From positions 1 through 64,000 of the forward strand of contig JAKSMP010000002.1 in assembly GCA_024400505.1 (NCBI GenBank): a DNA stretch of 64,000 nucleotides. The letters run 5' to 3'. The stretch comes from Bacteroidales bacterium. Its GTDB lineage: Bacteria; Bacteroidota; Bacteroidia; Bacteroidales; P3. This document shows positions 42,294 to 52,698 of the stretch, in pieces. Each line of letters begins with the position of its first letter. Position 1 is the stretch's first letter. Under the pieces are notes generated by a model that worked only from the letters and a program-made list of their open reading frames with translations, did not search any database and had not been told where the DNA came from. Made by a program: the position numbers and the translations under genes.

Positions 42294-45158
42294 CTAGTAG
42301 GCTACCACTTTTAGCGTCAATCGCTCGTCGATGCGCAAGATGAAAATGCCTGCATAGGGCAGCTGAATGGGTGCATCATTGAAACGCTTGGTGGAGATGA
42401 TTGTGCGACCCATGATGTCGAAAATTCCTAAACTTCTGTTGTTTACTCCGCTGATGGTGAGTTGGCGGTTTTGAATCTGCAGTGTGATGCCTTCGGATTC
42501 GATTTGTTGGATACCCTCGGGCTCGCCTTCGGCGAAAATAGCTCGGATATTGGTGTCGGATACTACTGTGATGATGCAGGGGTTGTCGGTACTATGGTTG
42601 CTCCAACGTTCGAAATGATAGCCTTCGGATGGGGTGGCAGTAATTTCTACTTGCTGGCCGTAGCGGTACATTCCGCCACCAGTCACGGTGCCCCACGAGT
42701 TGCGGTTGCGCATCACGGTGAGGGTGTATTCCGTAGGATCGATAGGCAGGATGGGGCGAATCATGAATGTGGTGTATTCAGGGGCGTCGGCATCATTCAG
42801 GATCTGCCACTCTCCGTTGTCGTAAACCCAAGCGCCATCGTTGTTGCCACACCAGTTGGAGGTGGCAGCGGGGTACTCAACATTTGAAGCTTTTATGGCA
42901 ACCCATACGGGTTTGGAGTAGTCAAAGGTGACGGGGTTGGCAAAATTGAAACTCATCCATTGTCTTACTTGGCGACTATTGACAGATTTGATCATGCGAC
43001 CAATGTTGTTTTCGGGAGCTTCATCGCCTTGATATACGGTGATGGTGTAGGAACCAGATTTGCGTGCATAGAACTTCACACCATTAATTTGACGTCGGCC
43101 TACGAGGTCTTCTGGACGGAGGCGAATGGCCCATTCGAAGTCGGAATTGCCACCCTTGAAACCGGTATAAGCGTCGTTGTCGTATTGCATGGTGTCGGAG
43201 CCTAGGTTGTTGAATTGCGCGGTATAGGTGCGGTTGGTCATGGCGGTGACGGCGCGGGGATTGGCTCTTACGCCATCACTCCAGCGGTTGAAACGGTGGC
43301 CGGGAGTGGCTTGGGCATAGAGCATACATTCTGTGCCATAGGTGAGATTTTCTCCACCACCCATCACTGTGCCCATTGTGGTGTCGTTGACTTGGGTGAT
43401 AATGGTGTACAGCGGTACACTGTCGCCACCTGTGGCTGCGCATGGGTTGGCAATGAGGTAGGTGTAGCTGTCGAAATAGGTGCCATTGCTGTGCTCTACC
43501 CACATTTGTCCATTCTGGTTGTGGATGAAAAATCCGCAGTCGTTGTCGGCATAGCCGGGGTGGAATGTCACCACCACAGGCTCGTTGCACACCGGAATGG
43601 TGACCACGGCTGATGCTCCATTATTCACTGTAGCGGTGCCGTAGCTCACTCCGTTTTCGGTGGTAAAGGATAGGTAGGCATGTTCCCATCCGTCGGCACG
43701 GCGGTCATACATGTTGACCGTGAGGGGGCAGAGGTCGGCCTCGGCACAAGTGAACTGGGAAACAGGAATAAGGATGGTGTCGGTTCCCTGGGCAATGGTG
43801 ATGGTGGCTGCACGGGCGGAGTCGCCATTGTGGGCTGAGGCAGCAATTGTGATATTGGCAGTAGCACCGCTTCCGCTGGAGGGCGAGACTGTCAGCCATG
43901 AAGCATTGCTGCTGGCAGACCAACTGGAGGTGCTATAGGCATTGGTGGTCAGCTGGATGGTGGAGGAACCGCCGGGTTGATACATCTTGACCAAGGAGGG
44001 CTCGGCATAGAGTGTGCTGTTGGGTCTGATGCCAATGAGCATCTGGTTGGATTCGTTGAATGAGTTGGTGGAGTTTGTTCCCACACCGCCGCCGCCAGGA
44101 TTGAGCACGCCAACAGCATAATAGCCGTCATACGATCCGCCCCAACCCCAGTTTACGTGGAAGAGGCCCATGTTGTTGTATCCATCGAACACGAAGGCGT
44201 GTCCCGCCGAATTGTCATATCCGGCATAGACGATGGGGCGTCTTGCATCGAGTTCGTCGCGGATGATCTGGTCCCATTGTTGGTCGGTGTAGTATCTTTT
44301 TTCAAGCCCTTGCATGTCATTGGCATAGTCAAAATTTTCTATCAAGGTATATTCGGCCGAACGGTAGTAGCGTCCAATCACACTAGCCCCGCTACCGCCT
44401 TGAGCATAGCTCATCTCGCAGCCCACGCCCACATGGTAGCTGATGAGGGCCACGGCGTCAGCTTGGTCGGTTGGCGTGGAAACGGACACGCTGTTGGGCA
44501 TGATGTCCCATCGATAGGTGGTATTGGCAAAGTCGGCGCTCTCGGTAGTGTTGGTGGAGTAATTATAATAGGAATAGGAACCAGAACCCTGAGCTGGATG
44601 ATTCCAATATTTCATCACTTGCACGGTGGCAGTGGCTGTGCAGCCAACAGGTGTGCCTTGGGGGCAGAAGTTGTTGTAAATGGGACTTTGATTCCAAGTG
44701 GTTGTCATCAGTTGTGGCACTGCATTTCCGCTTTTGGGTTCAGTCCAAGTGCCGCTGCGCAGTTTTTCCCATTGATCAGCCACATATTGAGCAATGGCAG
44801 TATCTACATTTACGCTACCGTTGATAAGAGCTGATATTTCAGCCTCATACTGGTTCATCCAGAATCGTGTTTCTGGACCTAGGTCGGCTGCGGTGCTGTT
44901 GTTGGAATAGCCAAGGATGGGGAATGCCACATCGTCGGAAGGCACGATTACGAACCCTTTTCCCTGATTGATATCAAAGGCGTAGAGTGTGGTGAATCCT
45001 GGTAGGTAAATAGGCGAAACCTGAAGAGGGGCAGCGGCATTGGTGGCTTGCCAGAAATGGGTTGCCACACGTGTTGCATCGCTGAGTGAGACAGGTTTGG
45101 CCATCGTGACCGATGATAGAAGCAGCAGAAATGCTGCAACAAGACTAGTTCTCTTCAT
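42294..45158 (-). CDS. C10-family cysteine protease with BACON and InlB-like repeats
   Basis: A 954-residue secreted protease. The signal peptide is followed by a Spi/streptopain prodomain (residues about 22-130). The catalytic domain has Cys173 in PVGCTATATVQVMKYW, His320 in SAGHAFVFDGY and the NWGWGG block. A BACON domain lies at about 395-468, then a Cys-containing beta region. Two divergent InlB-type repeats follow (HRFNRWSDG and YHFERWSNH), with a jelly-roll-like domain between. The last about 80 residues look like a T9SS type A sorting domain. It starts 21 bp after atpG and has no clear own promoter. Streptopain-like proteases degrade host proteins; the target here is unknown. Confidence 0.88.
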   Translation of the reverse strand: MKRTSLVAAFLLLLSSVTMAKPVSLSDATRVATHFWQATNAAAPLQVSPIYLPGFTTLYAFDINQGKGFVIVPSDDVAFPILGYSNNSTAADLGPETRFWMNQYEAEISALINGSVNVDTAIAQYVADQWEKLRSGTWTEPKSGNAVPQLMTTTWNQSPIYNNFCPQGTPVGCTATATVQVMKYWNHPAQGSGSYSYYNYSTNTTESADFANTTYRWDIMPNSVSVSTPTDQADAVALISYHVGVGCEMSYAQGGSGASVIGRYYRSAEYTLIENFDYANDMQGLEKRYYTDQQWDQIIRDELDARRPIVYAGYDNSAGHAFVFDGYNNMGLFHVNWGWGGSYDGYYAVGVLNPGGGGVGTNSTNSFNESNQMLIGIRPNSTLYAEPSLVKMYQPGGSSTIQLTTNAYSTSSWSASSNASWLTVSPSSGSGATANITIAASAHNGDSARAATITIAQGTDTILIPVSQFTCAEADLCPLTVNMYDRRADGWEHAYLSFTTENGVSYGTATVNNGASAVVTIPVCNEPVVVTFHPGYADNDCGFFIHNQNGQMWVEHSNGTYFDSYTYLIANPCAATGGDSVPLYTIITQVNDTTMGTVMGGGENLTYGTECMLYAQATPGHRFNRWSDGVRANPRAVTAMTNRTYTAQFNNLGSDTMQYDNDAYTGFKGGNSDFEWAIRLRPEDLVGRRQINGVKFYARKSGSYTITVYQGDEAPENNIGRMIKSVNSRQVRQWMSFNFANPVTFDYSKPVWVAIKASNVEYPAATSNWCGNNDGAWVYDNGEWQILNDADAPEYTTFMIRPILPIDPTEYTLTVMRNRNSWGTVTGGGMYRYGQQVEITATPSEGYHFERWSNHSTDNPCIITVVSDTNIRAIFAEGEPEGIQQIESEGITLQIQNRQLTISGVNNRSLGIFDIMGRTIISTKRFNDAPIQLPYAGIFILRIDERLTLKVVAY

Positions 45159-45179
45159 TTTATCATTCTATTTATTAAA

Positions 45180-46049
45180 TTATCCTTTCAATGCCTCGGA
45201 ACCGCTCACGATTTCTATAATCTCGTTGGTGATGGCGGCTTGGCGGGCTTTGTTGTAGCTGAGTTTTAGCTCTTTGAGCAATTCGCTAGCATTGTCGGTG
45301 GCTTTTTGCATGGCATTCATGCGGGCTGCATGTTCGGCAGCAAGTGAGTCGAGCACAATGCGGTAGAATTGCGAACGGAGTGTGAGTGGCACCATCTGTC
45401 GGAGAATCTCTTCTCGCGAAGGTTCAAAGAGATAGTCGTTGTTGGCTCCTTCGCCGGCTCGTTCTTGGTCGGGTGCTATGGGGAGGAACTGCTCGACGGT
45501 GGGTATCTGCATCAGCGAGTTTTTGAATCGGTTGTAGATAATCTCCACCCGATCATATTGTTTTTGGCAGTATTGCTGCATGATGTTGTCGGCCAGTGTG
45601 GCCACAGCATCAAAACTGGGTGCATCTAGCATATCATCGTAGGATGCAATCAGGTGATCGAAGTGTTTGGCGAAAAATTCGCTGGCCCGCTTGCCGATGG
45701 TTGCCATCTGCAAATTGGCGATGTTTAATTCTTGGTAGTGTTTGATTCGAGCCTGAGTTTGTTTTATGATATTGCTGTTGAACGCACCGCACAGCCCTTT
45801 ATTGGAGGTCACCACAATCAGCAGCACGCTGTTCTCTTTCCTTTGTTGGTGGTAGGGGGTGAGGACAGATTCGCCCGATCCTATATCGGCAAGTATGCTG
45901 GTGAGTTGTGCTGAATAAGGCCGCATGCCGATAATGGCATTTTGTGCGCGACGGAATTTAGCGGCAGACACCATTTTCATGGCAGAGGTAATCTGCTGTG
46001 TGGAACTTACAGAGGCGATGCGAAGCCTTACTTCTTTGAGGTTGGCCAT
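45180..46049 (-). CDS. atpG: ATP synthase gamma subunit
   Basis: The central-stalk gamma subunit of F1, 289 residues. It starts MANLKEVRLRIASVSSTQQITSAMKMVSAAKFRRAQ, the highly conserved N-terminal helix, and ends with LSYNKARQAAITNEIIEIVSGSEAL, the C-terminal helix that rotates within the alpha-beta ring. Middle motifs such as VTSNKGLCGAFN are typical. It lies 9 bp after atpA as the last subunit gene of this cluster. Confidence 0.96.
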   Translation of the reverse strand: MANLKEVRLRIASVSSTQQITSAMKMVSAAKFRRAQNAIIGMRPYSAQLTSILADIGSGESVLTPYHQQRKENSVLLIVVTSNKGLCGAFNSNIIKQTQARIKHYQELNIANLQMATIGKRASEFFAKHFDHLIASYDDMLDAPSFDAVATLADNIMQQYCQKQYDRVEIIYNRFKNSLMQIPTVEQFLPIAPDQERAGEGANNDYLFEPSREEILRQMVPLTLRSQFYRIVLDSLAAEHAARMNAMQKATDNASELLKELKLSYNKARQAAITNEIIEIVSGSEALKG

Positions 46050-46058
46050 ACTGCTGGG

Positions 46059-47642
46059 TTATCTTACTTCGTATTTAGTTGCCATGTCCAAGGCCACATT
46101 CCGGAGTGTCTCCAAGTCTTGGTCTATCAGTTTCCCTTGTCTCAGGTTTTCCAGCAGGGAGGCATGATTTTGGCGGAGGAAGAAAAGGTATTCGCTCTCA
46201 AAGTTGTGCACCTTCTCGGTGGGGACTTTCTGCAGGAGACCTTTTGTGCCGCAGAAAATAATGGCCACCTGCTCTTCTACAGGCATGGGCGAGTATTGTG
46301 GTTGCTTGAGAATCTCCACATTGCGGGCGCCCTTGTCTAGCACAGCTTTGGTGGTGGCGTCCAGGTCTGATCCAAATTTCGAGAATGCCTCCAACTCGCG
46401 GTATTGGGCTTGATCCAGTTTCAGTGTGCCAGAGATTTTCTTCATGGATTTGATTTGCGCTTTACCACCCACGCGCGAAACGGATATGCCCACGTTGATG
46501 GCGGGACGAATGCCGGCATTGAAGAGGTTCGACTCCAAGAAAATCTGTCCATCGGTGATGGAAATCACGTTGGTGGGAATATAGGCCGATACATCGCCGG
46601 CTTGGGTTTCGATGATGGGGAGCGCTGTGAGTGATCCACCGCCTTTGACAATGGGTTTGATGCTGGCGGGGAGGTCGTTCATTTGGCTGGCAATCTGGTC
46701 GTTCTCGATGATACGGGCTGCACGTTCAAGAAGTCGGCTGTGCAGGTAGAACACATCTCCAGGATATGCTTCGCGTCCGGGAGGGCGACGGAGCAATAAG
46801 GAGACTTCGCGGTAAGCCACAGCTTGTTTCGAAAGGTCGTCGTAAATGACAAGTGCGTTGCGTCCTGTGTCGCGGAAGTATTCGCCGATGGCAGCACCAG
46901 CGAAGGGTGCATAGAACTGCATGGCAGCAGGGTCGGAGGCAGTGGCTGCCACCACTATCGTATAGGCCATGGCGCCTTTCTGCTCAAGGTTCTTGACCAG
47001 ATTGGCCACTGTTGATCCCTTTTGCCCGCAAGCCACATAGATGCAATACACGGGGTCGCCAGCTTCGTAGAAATTCTTTTGATTGATGATGGTGTCTATT
47101 GCAATGGCGGTTTTGCCAGTTTGGCGGTCACCAATGATGAGCTCGCGCTGTCCGCGTCCAATAGGTATCATGGAGTCAATGGCCTTGATTCCGGTTTGGA
47201 GGGGCTGCTCCACGGGTTGGCGATAGATCACGCCAGGAGCCTTGCGCTCCAAGGGCATATCATAAAGGGGACCCTGCACAGGGCCTTTGCCGTCAATGGG
47301 TTCGCCGATGGTGTTGATTACTCTTCCCACAAGGCCTTCGCCCACAGGGATGGAAGCAATGCGTTTGGTGCGCTTTACCACGTCGCCCTCATTGATGGTG
47401 GCTGCATCGGCCAGCATCACAACACCCACATTGTCCTCTTCTAAATTCTGCACGATGCCCTGCACCCCGGTGGCAAACTGTACCAGCTCGCCTGCCTGAG
47501 CGTTGTTGAGGCCATATACTCGTGCTATGCCGTCGCCCACGGTGAGCACAGTTCCCACCTCTTCCAAGGCCACGTCGAGATTTACATCGGCTAGTTGTTT
47601 TTTCAGAATTGCCGATACTTCGGCAGGTTTTATTTCTGACAT
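46059..47642 (-). CDS. atpA: ATP synthase alpha subunit
   Basis: The non-catalytic nucleotide-binding alpha subunit of F1, 527 residues. Walker A is [10 protein letters not shown]; other landmarks are [15 protein letters not shown] in the N-terminal barrel, [14 protein letters not shown], and a C-terminal helical domain. The usual regulatory and interface residues appear intact. It is 49 bp after atpH and 9 bp before atpG. Confidence 0.97.
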   Translation of the reverse strand: MSEIKPAEVSAILKKQLADVNLDVALEEVGTVLTVGDGIARVYGLNNAQAGELVQFATGVQGIVQNLEEDNVGVVMLADAATINEGDVVKRTKRIASIPVGEGLVGRVINTIGEPIDGKGPVQGPLYDMPLERKAPGVIYRQPVEQPLQTGIKAIDSMIPIGRGQRELIIGDRQTGKTAIAIDTIINQKNFYEAGDPVYCIYVACGQKGSTVANLVKNLEQKGAMAYTIVVAATASDPAAMQFYAPFAGAAIGEYFRDTGRNALVIYDDLSKQAVAYREVSLLLRRPPGREAYPGDVFYLHSRLLERAARIIENDQIASQMNDLPASIKPIVKGGGSLTALPIIETQAGDVSAYIPTNVISITDGQIFLESNLFNAGIRPAINVGISVSRVGGKAQIKSMKKISGTLKLDQAQYRELEAFSKFGSDLDATTKAVLDKGARNVEILKQPQYSPMPVEEQVAIIFCGTKGLLQKVPTEKVHNFESEYLFFLRQNHASLLENLRQGKLIDQDLETLRNVALDMATKYEVR

Positions 47643-47691
47643 ATTAAAATGTATTATTCTATATTATTAAAATATCAAATAATTGGGAAAC

Positions 47692-48249
47692 TCAGAGTTT
47701 GCTCTCGTATTGGTTATCATCAAATGCCAGTCGCAGTTTGGCAATCTTGGAACTGATGGTTCCGTCGTACAAGTTATTGTCAAACTCTATTGCCATTCCG
47801 CCAATGATGCTGGGGTCTGTCACCGTTTGGAGCTCCACTTGCTTGTGGGTGTAGTCTGCTATCACCTGGGTGGCCAGCTGGCGGGTGGATTCGTCCGATG
47901 GCTCAGCGGTGGTGAGTTTCGAAAGCACTATACCGCGGCTCTCACGATAGAGGTCAAGATATGCCGCACTTATGCCTTTGAGGTTGATGGAACGGCTTTT
48001 TCGCACCACAAATAGCAGGAAAGCCATGCTTGTGCGCGATATGTGCGACTCGAATGTGCTAGAGAGAATGGCTGACTTTTTGGCGGCTTTCAGCTCTGGG
48101 TTGCGGAAGATGATGGAGAATTGCCTATTCTCCATGCATACCTGATTCACCAAACGCATATCCTCAGCCACCTGCTCCTGCTCATGGGTGTCCTGGGCTA
48201 AGAGGAAAAGGGCCTTGGCATAGTTGATGTTGATTCTGTAGTCTTGCAC
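47692..48249 (-). CDS. atpH: ATP synthase delta subunit
   Basis: A 185-residue OSCP/delta subunit linking F1 to the peripheral stalk. It starts with the helical N-terminal domain (YAKALFLLAQD, FRNPELKAAKKSAIL) and ends with the beta-hairpin DPSIIGGMAIEFDNNLYDGTISSKIAKLR, a hallmark of the family. It overlaps nothing and sits 6 bp after atpF. Confidence 0.93.
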   Translation of the reverse strand: MQDYRININYAKALFLLAQDTHEQEQVAEDMRLVNQVCMENRQFSIIFRNPELKAAKKSAILSSTFESHISRTSMAFLLFVVRKSRSINLKGISAAYLDLYRESRGIVLSKLTTAEPSDESTRQLATQVIADYTHKQVELQTVTDPSIIGGMAIEFDNNLYDGTISSKIAKLRLAFDDNQYESKL

Positions 48250-48255
48250 GGCTGG

Positions 48256-48756
48256 CTAGTTTAGGTGGGCTTTTTCTAGCTCACGAGTGATTAAACTGTT
48301 GGATTTCTCTTTGTCTGAGAGTTCCTGCTGCATCAGTTTTTCGGCAATATTGATGGAGAGGCCAGCTATTTCGTTTTTCAGGTCGTGCATAGCACGAAGC
48401 TTTTCGTATTCAATATTTTTCCGGGCGTTTTCAACAATGCGGTCGGTTTCCTCGGTGGCTTTCCTCTGTGCGTCTTCTATGATGTTTTGTGCGGTGAGTT
48501 TGGCATTGTTAATGATTTCGTCGCGTTCGGCCTTGGCTTGTCTCAAGATTTCATCGTTGTGTGTCACGAGTTGCTGCATGCGTTGTTCGGCTTCTTCGGC
48601 TTTGTGCAGCTGGTCGGTGATATATTCTTCGCGCTTTTGGAGGGCTTTGAGCAGCATGGGCCATCCCCATTTGCCAAGGATGAATACCAATATGGCAAAT
48701 GATACAAGCATCCAGAAGAATGTGCCCAAGCCGGGGTTGATCAAAGGATTGTTCAT
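48256..48756 (-). CDS. atpF: ATP synthase b subunit
   Basis: A 166-residue peripheral-stalk subunit. A single membrane helix (FFWMLVSFAILVFILGKW) is followed by a long charged coiled coil. A longer frame starts 24 codons upstream, but the ATG at 48756 gives the family start MNNPLINPGLGTFFW, so it was chosen. It is 92 bp after atpE. Confidence 0.93.
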   Translation of the reverse strand: MNNPLINPGLGTFFWMLVSFAILVFILGKWGWPMLLKALQKREEYITDQLHKAEEAEQRMQQLVTHNDEILRQAKAERDEIINNAKLTAQNIIEDAQRKATEETDRIVENARKNIEYEKLRAMHDLKNEIAGLSINIAEKLMQQELSDKEKSNSLITRELEKAHLN

Positions 48757-48848
48757 GGCAATGTATGCGTGGTAGAAAGATGTTGTATGACAAGGAGAGA
48801 GGATGTTGGCGGATTTATTCGCCAACATCCAGTCCGGTTTGGTCCATG

Positions 48849-49118
<270 letters not shown>

Positions 49119-49205
49119 TTATGTTGTTTGTTGTATATAATTATCTGTTTGTCAATGTTGTTTGTTGCTCGCACACAATAATTAGTGCGCACTTATTTCA
49201 ATCAA

Positions 49206-49213
49206 CAAAAATA
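49206..49213 (-). promoter_or_regulatory. Probable promoter -7 box of atpEFHAG
   Basis: TATTTTTG on the minus strand, about 100 nt upstream of atpE. The perfect palindrome AGTGCGCACT, 49185-49194, sits a short distance downstream within the leader and might be an operator or leader hairpin. Confidence 0.5.
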
Positions 49214-49286
49214 GCAAAAAAAAATGATATATTAAAAAAAAGAATTTGCTCGTTTGCTCTGCTGGGTTGCGGCAATTGAGCCCTTA

Positions 49287-50465
49287 TCATTTCTCTATCA
49301 TGTCCTTGATGCTATTTGCTATTCGGTCCAGTGCGGTCTTGAGGGTCTCTCTTGGGCAACCCAGATTGATGCGGAAGCAGCCTTGGTAGGTGTCTCCGCC
49401 AAAGGTTGTGCCATCGTTGAGGGCCACTTTGGCCTTGTTGTAGATGGCATCTTTGAGTTGTGTGTGGGTGAGTCCCAGGCTGGAAAAGTCTAGCCATGCC
49501 AGATAAGACGCTTCGGGCAGGATGGCCTTCACATAGGGCATGTTTTCGCCTAGGTATTGCCGTAGAAATGCCACGTTTCCTTGCAAGTAGGTGAGCAGTT
49601 GCTGCAACCATTCTTCGCCGTGGGTGTAGGCTGCCTCGGCTCCTATGAATGCAAAAATGTTGCCGTTGGCCACTTCAAATCCGTCCAGATAGCCGAAGAA
49701 ACGCTTCCGCAATGACTCATTGGGGCAATAGCAAACCGAACTGCCTAGGCCTGGAATGTTGAAACTTTTGCTTGGTGCGGTGAATGTGATGGATATGTCG
49801 CGGGCATGAGCCGATACGGTGCTGAAACTCACATGTTTGTTTCCGCCCAGGGTCATGTCGGCATGTATTTCGTCGGAGATAACATTGACGTTGTTGCGAT
49901 AGCAAATGTCGGCAATCCGTCGCAGGGTTTCTTCTCCCCACACGGTGCCTCCAGGGTTGTGGGGGTTGCTCAGTATCATCCATTGGCAGTCTCTTGAGCG
50001 CCATTCTAGATCTTCGAAATCTATCTCGAAATGGGTCCCGGCTATCTTCAGCGGGCTGCAGATGGTTTGTCGCTGGCTGCTTTGAGGCAGATTGAGGAAG
50101 GGAGGATATACAGGTGTGGTGAGGAGGATGCTGTCGCCGGGGTGCGTCATGGCCTGCAACACAAAAGCGATGCCTGCCACTATGCCGGGGATGAAATGCA
50201 GCTCTTCTCGCTGGGCGTTCACACCGTAGTGCCGCGCCAGCCATTGCTGCACAGCCTCCCAATAGCTTGGGGTGGGGATGCTATAGCCTAGCACCTCGTG
50301 GTTGAGGCGTTGGCGCAATGCGTCGATGATGAAATCGGGTGAACGGAAATCCATGTCGGCCACCCACATAGGCAGCATGTCGTCGCGTCCGAAGAATTGC
50401 ATCAATCCATCGTGTTTCACGCAGGCGGTGTTGTTTCGGTCTATTATTTCGTCAAAATTGTACAT
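49287..50465 (-). CDS. PatB/MalY-type PLP C-S lyase or aminotransferase
   Basis: A 392-residue fold type I PLP enzyme. Landmarks are MWVADMDFRSP near residue 35, YSIPTPSYWEAV, LSNPHNPGGTVW, SDEIHADM and the PLP lysine in TAPSKSFNIPGL. The MWVADMDF motif is characteristic of PatB/MalY cystathionine beta-lyases, so C-S lyase activity on cystathionine or cysteine is the best guess; aminotransferase activity is possible. It lies downstream of nadB, separated by a perfect hairpin, and 180 bp upstream of atpE on the same strand. Confidence 0.88.
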   Translation of the reverse strand: MYNFDEIIDRNNTACVKHDGLMQFFGRDDMLPMWVADMDFRSPDFIIDALRQRLNHEVLGYSIPTPSYWEAVQQWLARHYGVNAQREELHFIPGIVAGIAFVLQAMTHPGDSILLTTPVYPPFLNLPQSSQRQTICSPLKIAGTHFEIDFEDLEWRSRDCQWMILSNPHNPGGTVWGEETLRRIADICYRNNVNVISDEIHADMTLGGNKHVSFSTVSAHARDISITFTAPSKSFNIPGLGSSVCYCPNESLRKRFFGYLDGFEVANGNIFAFIGAEAAYTHGEEWLQQLLTYLQGNVAFLRQYLGENMPYVKAILPEASYLAWLDFSSLGLTHTQLKDAIYNKAKVALNDGTTFGGDTYQGCFRINLGCPRETLKTALDRIANSIKDMIEK

Positions 50466-50485
50466 GTCGTGTTGTTCAATAAATG

Positions 50486-50525
50486 AAAGAGTTAAGGGCT
50501 TTTTTTCTTCTGCCCTTAACTCTTT
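50486..50525. terminator. Bidirectional-type terminator hairpin
   Basis: A perfect 14-bp stem, AAAGAGTTAAGGGC/GCCCTTAACTCTTT, with a T-rich loop. It sits between nadB (stop at 50546) and the PLP enzyme (ATG at 50465), both on the minus strand. On that strand a weak T-run follows, and it probably ends the nadB transcript. Confidence 0.7.
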
Positions 50526-50545
50526 TCTTCGTATCAGTTAGAGCG

Positions 50546-52105
50546 TTATAGTAAGTCGATGCTATAGTGCAATCCCACATTCTGGCGGCGAGCACGGGCC
50601 ATCTTGGTGATGAGGTAGGCACATGCAATCAAGTTGCGCAGTTCGCACAGTTCTTCGGTCAGCACAGAGCGGTTGTACAAGTCTTCTGTCTCGCGGAAGA
50701 TGAGGTTGAGTCGGTCGAATGCACGCTGGAGTCTCAGGTCGGAGCGAACGATGCCCACATAGTTCCACATGATTTCTTGCAGTTCGCGCTTGGTCTGGGT
50801 GATGAGTACCATTTCCTCGTTCAGCACCATGCCGTCGGCATTCCAGTCGGGCACCTCGTTGCACAATTCCACCACTTTGGCTTGTTCGATGGCGCTTTGA
50901 GCTGCATTGTGGGCATACACCACAGCCTCCAGCAGAGAGTTGCTGGCCAAGCGGTTGCCGCCATGGAGTCCGGTGCAGGAGCATTCGCCCACTGCGTAAA
51001 GGTGGTGGATGGAGGATTCGCCGTTGCGGTCCACCTTGATACCGCCGCACTGATAGTGGGCTGCGGGGCGGATGGGAATCATGTCCTTGGTGATATTGAT
51101 GCCGATTTCAAGACATTTGGCATAGATGTTGGGGAAGCCATTGATGAGTTCCTCTTTGCCAATGTGGCGAGCGTCCAGATAGAGGTGGTCCACTCCGGCA
51201 GTTTTCATCTCGTTGTCGATGGCACGAGCCACGATGTCGCGTGGAGCCAGCGAGAGTCGCTCATCGTATTTCTGCATGAACTCATTGCCCTTGTGGTCTT
51301 TGAGCACAGCACCTGCTCCGCGCATGGCTTCGGTGATGAGAAATGCGGGTTTCTCGGCGGGGTTGTAAAGCGAGGTGGGATGGAATTGCATGAATTCCAA
51401 GTCGCTGAGCACGCCGCGGGCGCGGTGCACCATGGCCACACCGTCGCCGGTGGAGATGATGGGGGTGGTGGTAGTGGAATAAACATTGCCCATGCCACCA
51501 GTGGCCAGCAGGGTCACTTTGGCCAGGTAGGTGTTGATTTCGTTGGATGCGCAGTCAAGGGCATAGACGCCATAGCATTTGATGTCGGGCGTGTGTTTGG
51601 TCACCTTTTGACCCAGATGGTGCTGGGTGATGATGTCGATGGCGAATTGGTTCTCCTTGATTTCAATATTGGGGTGGTTGCGGGCCGCTTCAAGCAATCC
51701 GCGCTCGATTTCCTCGCCGGTGTTGTCTTTGTGGTGGAGGATGCGGTGTTCGGAGTGGCCGCCTTCTCTGTGCAGGTCGAATTTGTCGCCTGCGTGGCTT
51801 AGGTCGAAATTGACGCCGTAGCGCACCAGTTCCCTTATTCGGTCGGGGGCTTCTTTGATGGTCATTTCCACCACCTGCTTGTCGCAGATGCCGTCGCCGG
51901 CCACGAGGGTGTCTTGAATGTGTTTGTCGAAACTGTCGCTGTCGTACATCACTGCTGCAATGCCGCCTTGGGCATAGCGGGTAGAACCTTCAGCGGCATC
52001 GCCTTTGGTGAGGATGATCACTTTTCCGTGGTCGGCCACTTTAAGGGCGAAACTCAGTCCGGCGATGCCGGATCCGATGATGAGGTAATCAACTTCGTAT
52101 CGCAT
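50546..52105 (-). CDS. nadB: L-aspartate oxidase
   Basis: An FAD flavoenzyme that oxidises L-aspartate to iminoaspartate, the first step of de novo NAD synthesis, in the cytoplasm. It has 519 residues. The dinucleotide-binding motif is IIGSGIAGLSFAL, followed by GSTRYAQGGIAAV, HREGGHSEHRILH, MQFHPTS, PAAHYQCGGIKVD and GLHGGNRLASNSLLEAVVY, all diagnostic of NadB within the succinate dehydrogenase flavoprotein family. nadA and nadC are not nearby. It lies 48 bp after the DUF5362-like gene. Confidence 0.96.
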   Translation of the reverse strand: MRYEVDYLIIGSGIAGLSFALKVADHGKVIILTKGDAAEGSTRYAQGGIAAVMYDSDSFDKHIQDTLVAGDGICDKQVVEMTIKEAPDRIRELVRYGVNFDLSHAGDKFDLHREGGHSEHRILHHKDNTGEEIERGLLEAARNHPNIEIKENQFAIDIITQHHLGQKVTKHTPDIKCYGVYALDCASNEINTYLAKVTLLATGGMGNVYSTTTTPIISTGDGVAMVHRARGVLSDLEFMQFHPTSLYNPAEKPAFLITEAMRGAGAVLKDHKGNEFMQKYDERLSLAPRDIVARAIDNEMKTAGVDHLYLDARHIGKEELINGFPNIYAKCLEIGINITKDMIPIRPAAHYQCGGIKVDRNGESSIHHLYAVGECSCTGLHGGNRLASNSLLEAVVYAHNAAQSAIEQAKVVELCNEVPDWNADGMVLNEEMVLITQTKRELQEIMWNYVGIVRSDLRLQRAFDRLNLIFRETEDLYNRSVLTEELCELRNLIACAYLITKMARARRQNVGLHYSIDLL

Positions 52106-52153
52106 GATGTTGAATGTTGAAAAGGTATTGTGTAGTTGTAGATTGAAGTGTGG

Positions 52154-52594
52154 TTAAATCGTGGACAAAGTGGGGAGGAAGAAGATGCCCAGCATGATGG
52201 CTGCAAAAATTGCCAGCACAATCACCACCAGCATCAGTATGGCCATATAATGCCACAAATTGCGGTTCACATGGAAGAAATGCCGCACAGGATTAAGCGA
52301 GTTGTCGTATTTGATGGCACGGGTGGTGTTCACCAACTGGCGCAAAAGGACGATAGGGTAGAGTAGGGCTGCGGCCAAGATAATCAGCGCAATACCGCCT
52401 AGGCCTACCAGGTTGTCGATATAGTGTGGCATGTCTTCGGGCAGGGTGCCGCTATAATAGAGCAGTGCCAATCCGCCGCATACAAGAAAAAGGATGCCGA
52501 TAAACGCGAATATGGAAAAAAAACTCATCCATTTGCCTGCCTTGGAGATGTGTAATCTGCTGTTTTTGAGCAGCGTGGTTTCTTCGTTGTTCAT
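52154..52594 (-). CDS. DUF5362-like integral membrane protein
   Basis: A 146-residue protein with three or four hydrophobic segments, at about residues 22-46, 62-85 and 110-137. A short polar loop carries VRHFFHVNRNLWHY. The composition resembles DUF5362 membrane proteins of Bacteroidetes. An apparent TTG start nine codons upstream overlaps the -7 promoter box, so ATG 52594 was chosen. It precedes nadB by 48 bp. The function is unknown. Confidence 0.65.
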   Translation of the reverse strand: MNNEETTLLKNSRLHISKAGKWMSFFSIFAFIGILFLVCGGLALLYYSGTLPEDMPHYIDNLVGLGGIALIILAAALLYPIVLLRQLVNTTRAIKYDNSLNPVRHFFHVNRNLWHYMAILMLVVIVLAIFAAIMLGIFFLPTLSTI

Positions 52595-52618
52595 AAGCGA
52601 ATTATTTATATTATTATG

Positions 52619-52626
52619 CAAATATA
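52619..52626 (-). promoter_or_regulatory. Promoter -7 box for DUF5362-nadB
   Basis: TATATTTG followed by CA on the minus strand, 24 nt upstream of the ATG at 52594. Divergent from the kinase promoter 43 bp away. Confidence 0.6.
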
Positions 52627-52668
52627 GATTTTTTTTTCCAATTAATAAAAAAAATCAGCATTTCTTCG

Positions 52669-52676
52669 TATCTTTG
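52669..52676 (+). promoter_or_regulatory. Promoter -7 box for the kinase-regulator pair
   Basis: TATCTTTG followed by CA on the plus strand, 22 nt before the ATG at 52699. Confidence 0.65.
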
Positions 52677-52698
52677 CAAGCCAAAAAGCGCATAGGTT

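Noticed and set aside
50567..51802. A 411-codon plus-strand frame opposite nadB
   Set aside because: The nadB product matches its family end to end. The opposite frame is Val/Gly/Phe-rich and lacks any motif.
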